From NCBI GenBank assembly GCA_905183005.1, contig CAJJDO010000039.1, positions 129,187 to 193,186 on the forward strand: a stretch of 64,000 bases of DNA. The letters run 5' to 3'. Both the position numbers and the translations under genes were made by a program. The stretch is from Paramecium pentaurelia. Taxonomy: Eukaryota; Ciliophora; Oligohymenophorea; Peniculida; Parameciidae. Positions 63,830 through 64,000 of the stretch are shown piece by piece (the stretch's first letter is position 1; the number at the start of each line of letters is the position of its first letter). Under the pieces are notes generated by a model. That model worked only from the letters and a program-made list of their open reading frames with translations. It was not told the origin of the DNA and made no database searches.

Positions 63830-64000
63830 GGAATGAAGACTTCTAAGATACTCTTCAATTCAGCATCATCTTATTTGCTTAATTCACCAGTACTAAAGAT
63901 ATTATTATAATAAATACCTTCTAATTCTTTCTAACATAGCTGGGAAATTTGTTCTGAGATGAGTGAGGAATTTCTCTTCGAATTTTGCAATTTCTGAAGT
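63830..64000 (-). CDS. ATP5F1A: Second copy of ATP synthase alpha 3' end (partial)
   Basis: It matches 62634-62805 of the first copy. Exon sequence is nearly identical (two substitutions seen, one of them synonymous ACT/ACA), while the 25-nt intron is clearly different in sequence but same in length. It could be a recent paralogue or the other allele placed in tandem by the assembler. Both ends are truncated. Confidence 0.85.

Noticed and set aside
1..64000. tRNA, rRNA, CRISPR or transposase genes
   Set aside because: I looked for T-loop-like GTTCRA boxes, direct repeats with spacers, and transposase motifs, and saw none outside coding sequence.

Overview
The window is nuclear DNA of a ciliate, most probably a Paramecium species. 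Long reading frames run through TAA and TAG, which fall at plausible glutamine positions, and end only at TGA. Reading frames are joined by very small GT..AG introns, mostly 19-32 nt. For more than a dozen genes the exons rejoined by hand give an exact multiple of three. One gene encodes a trichocyst matrix protein, a secretory-granule component characteristic of Paramecium. The DNA is very AT-rich and genes are often separated by only 15-45 bp. Standard-code ORF calls therefore show only fragments of the real genes.

Layout. 1-5.1 kb: one large multi-membrane protein gene (TmcB-like) on the minus strand. 5.4-10.9 kb: three tandem minus-strand potassium-channel paralogues, the middle one with a ruined selectivity filter. 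11.4-13.4 kb: a short unknown gene and an unknown, mitochondrial-looking gene. 14.1-16.4 kb: branched-chain 2-oxoacid dehydrogenase E1 beta and a short-chain dehydrogenase, 22 bp apart. 16.4-21.7 kb: a RING protein, a TPR protein and a coiled-coil protein. 21.9-28.6 kb: a one-TM protein, a BTB-like protein, the trichocyst matrix protein and small coiled-coil genes. 28.6-31.3 kb: a zinc-cluster protein and a stretch of broken coding-like sequence. 31.3-36.4 kb: a Myb-type protein, a VDAC-like barrel, an SDF2-like MIR protein and glutamate dehydrogenase. 38-42.1 kb: an M16-family mitochondrial peptidase subunit, an ELMO protein and a degenerate kinase. 42.4-44.8 kb: a helical protein whose frame I cannot fully close, and a short gene. 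45.8-50.7 kb: a cyclic-nucleotide-domain channel without a recognisable K+ filter, and a SAPS-like protein. 51.0-53.2 kb: a 1,085-bp perfect tandem copy around a single N, very likely an assembly artefact, containing the 5' part of an RCC1-like gene that runs to 55.7 kb. 55.8-62 kb: a protein kinase, a small basic protein, a roadblock dynein light chain and pyruvate phosphate dikinase. 62.6-64 kb: ATP synthase subunit alpha running into a 159-N gap, followed by a second, slightly different copy of its 3' end.

There is no operon logic. Functional themes are membrane excitability (four channel-like genes, two with degenerate pores), mitochondrial energy and amino-acid metabolism (E1 beta, GDH, MPP-like, VDAC-like, ATP synthase alpha), glycolytic PPDK, cilia (roadblock) and exocytosis (trichocyst). 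I found no tRNA, rRNA, CRISPR array, transposase or telomere repeat. All exon joins were made by eye, so gene ends and introns are best guesses.
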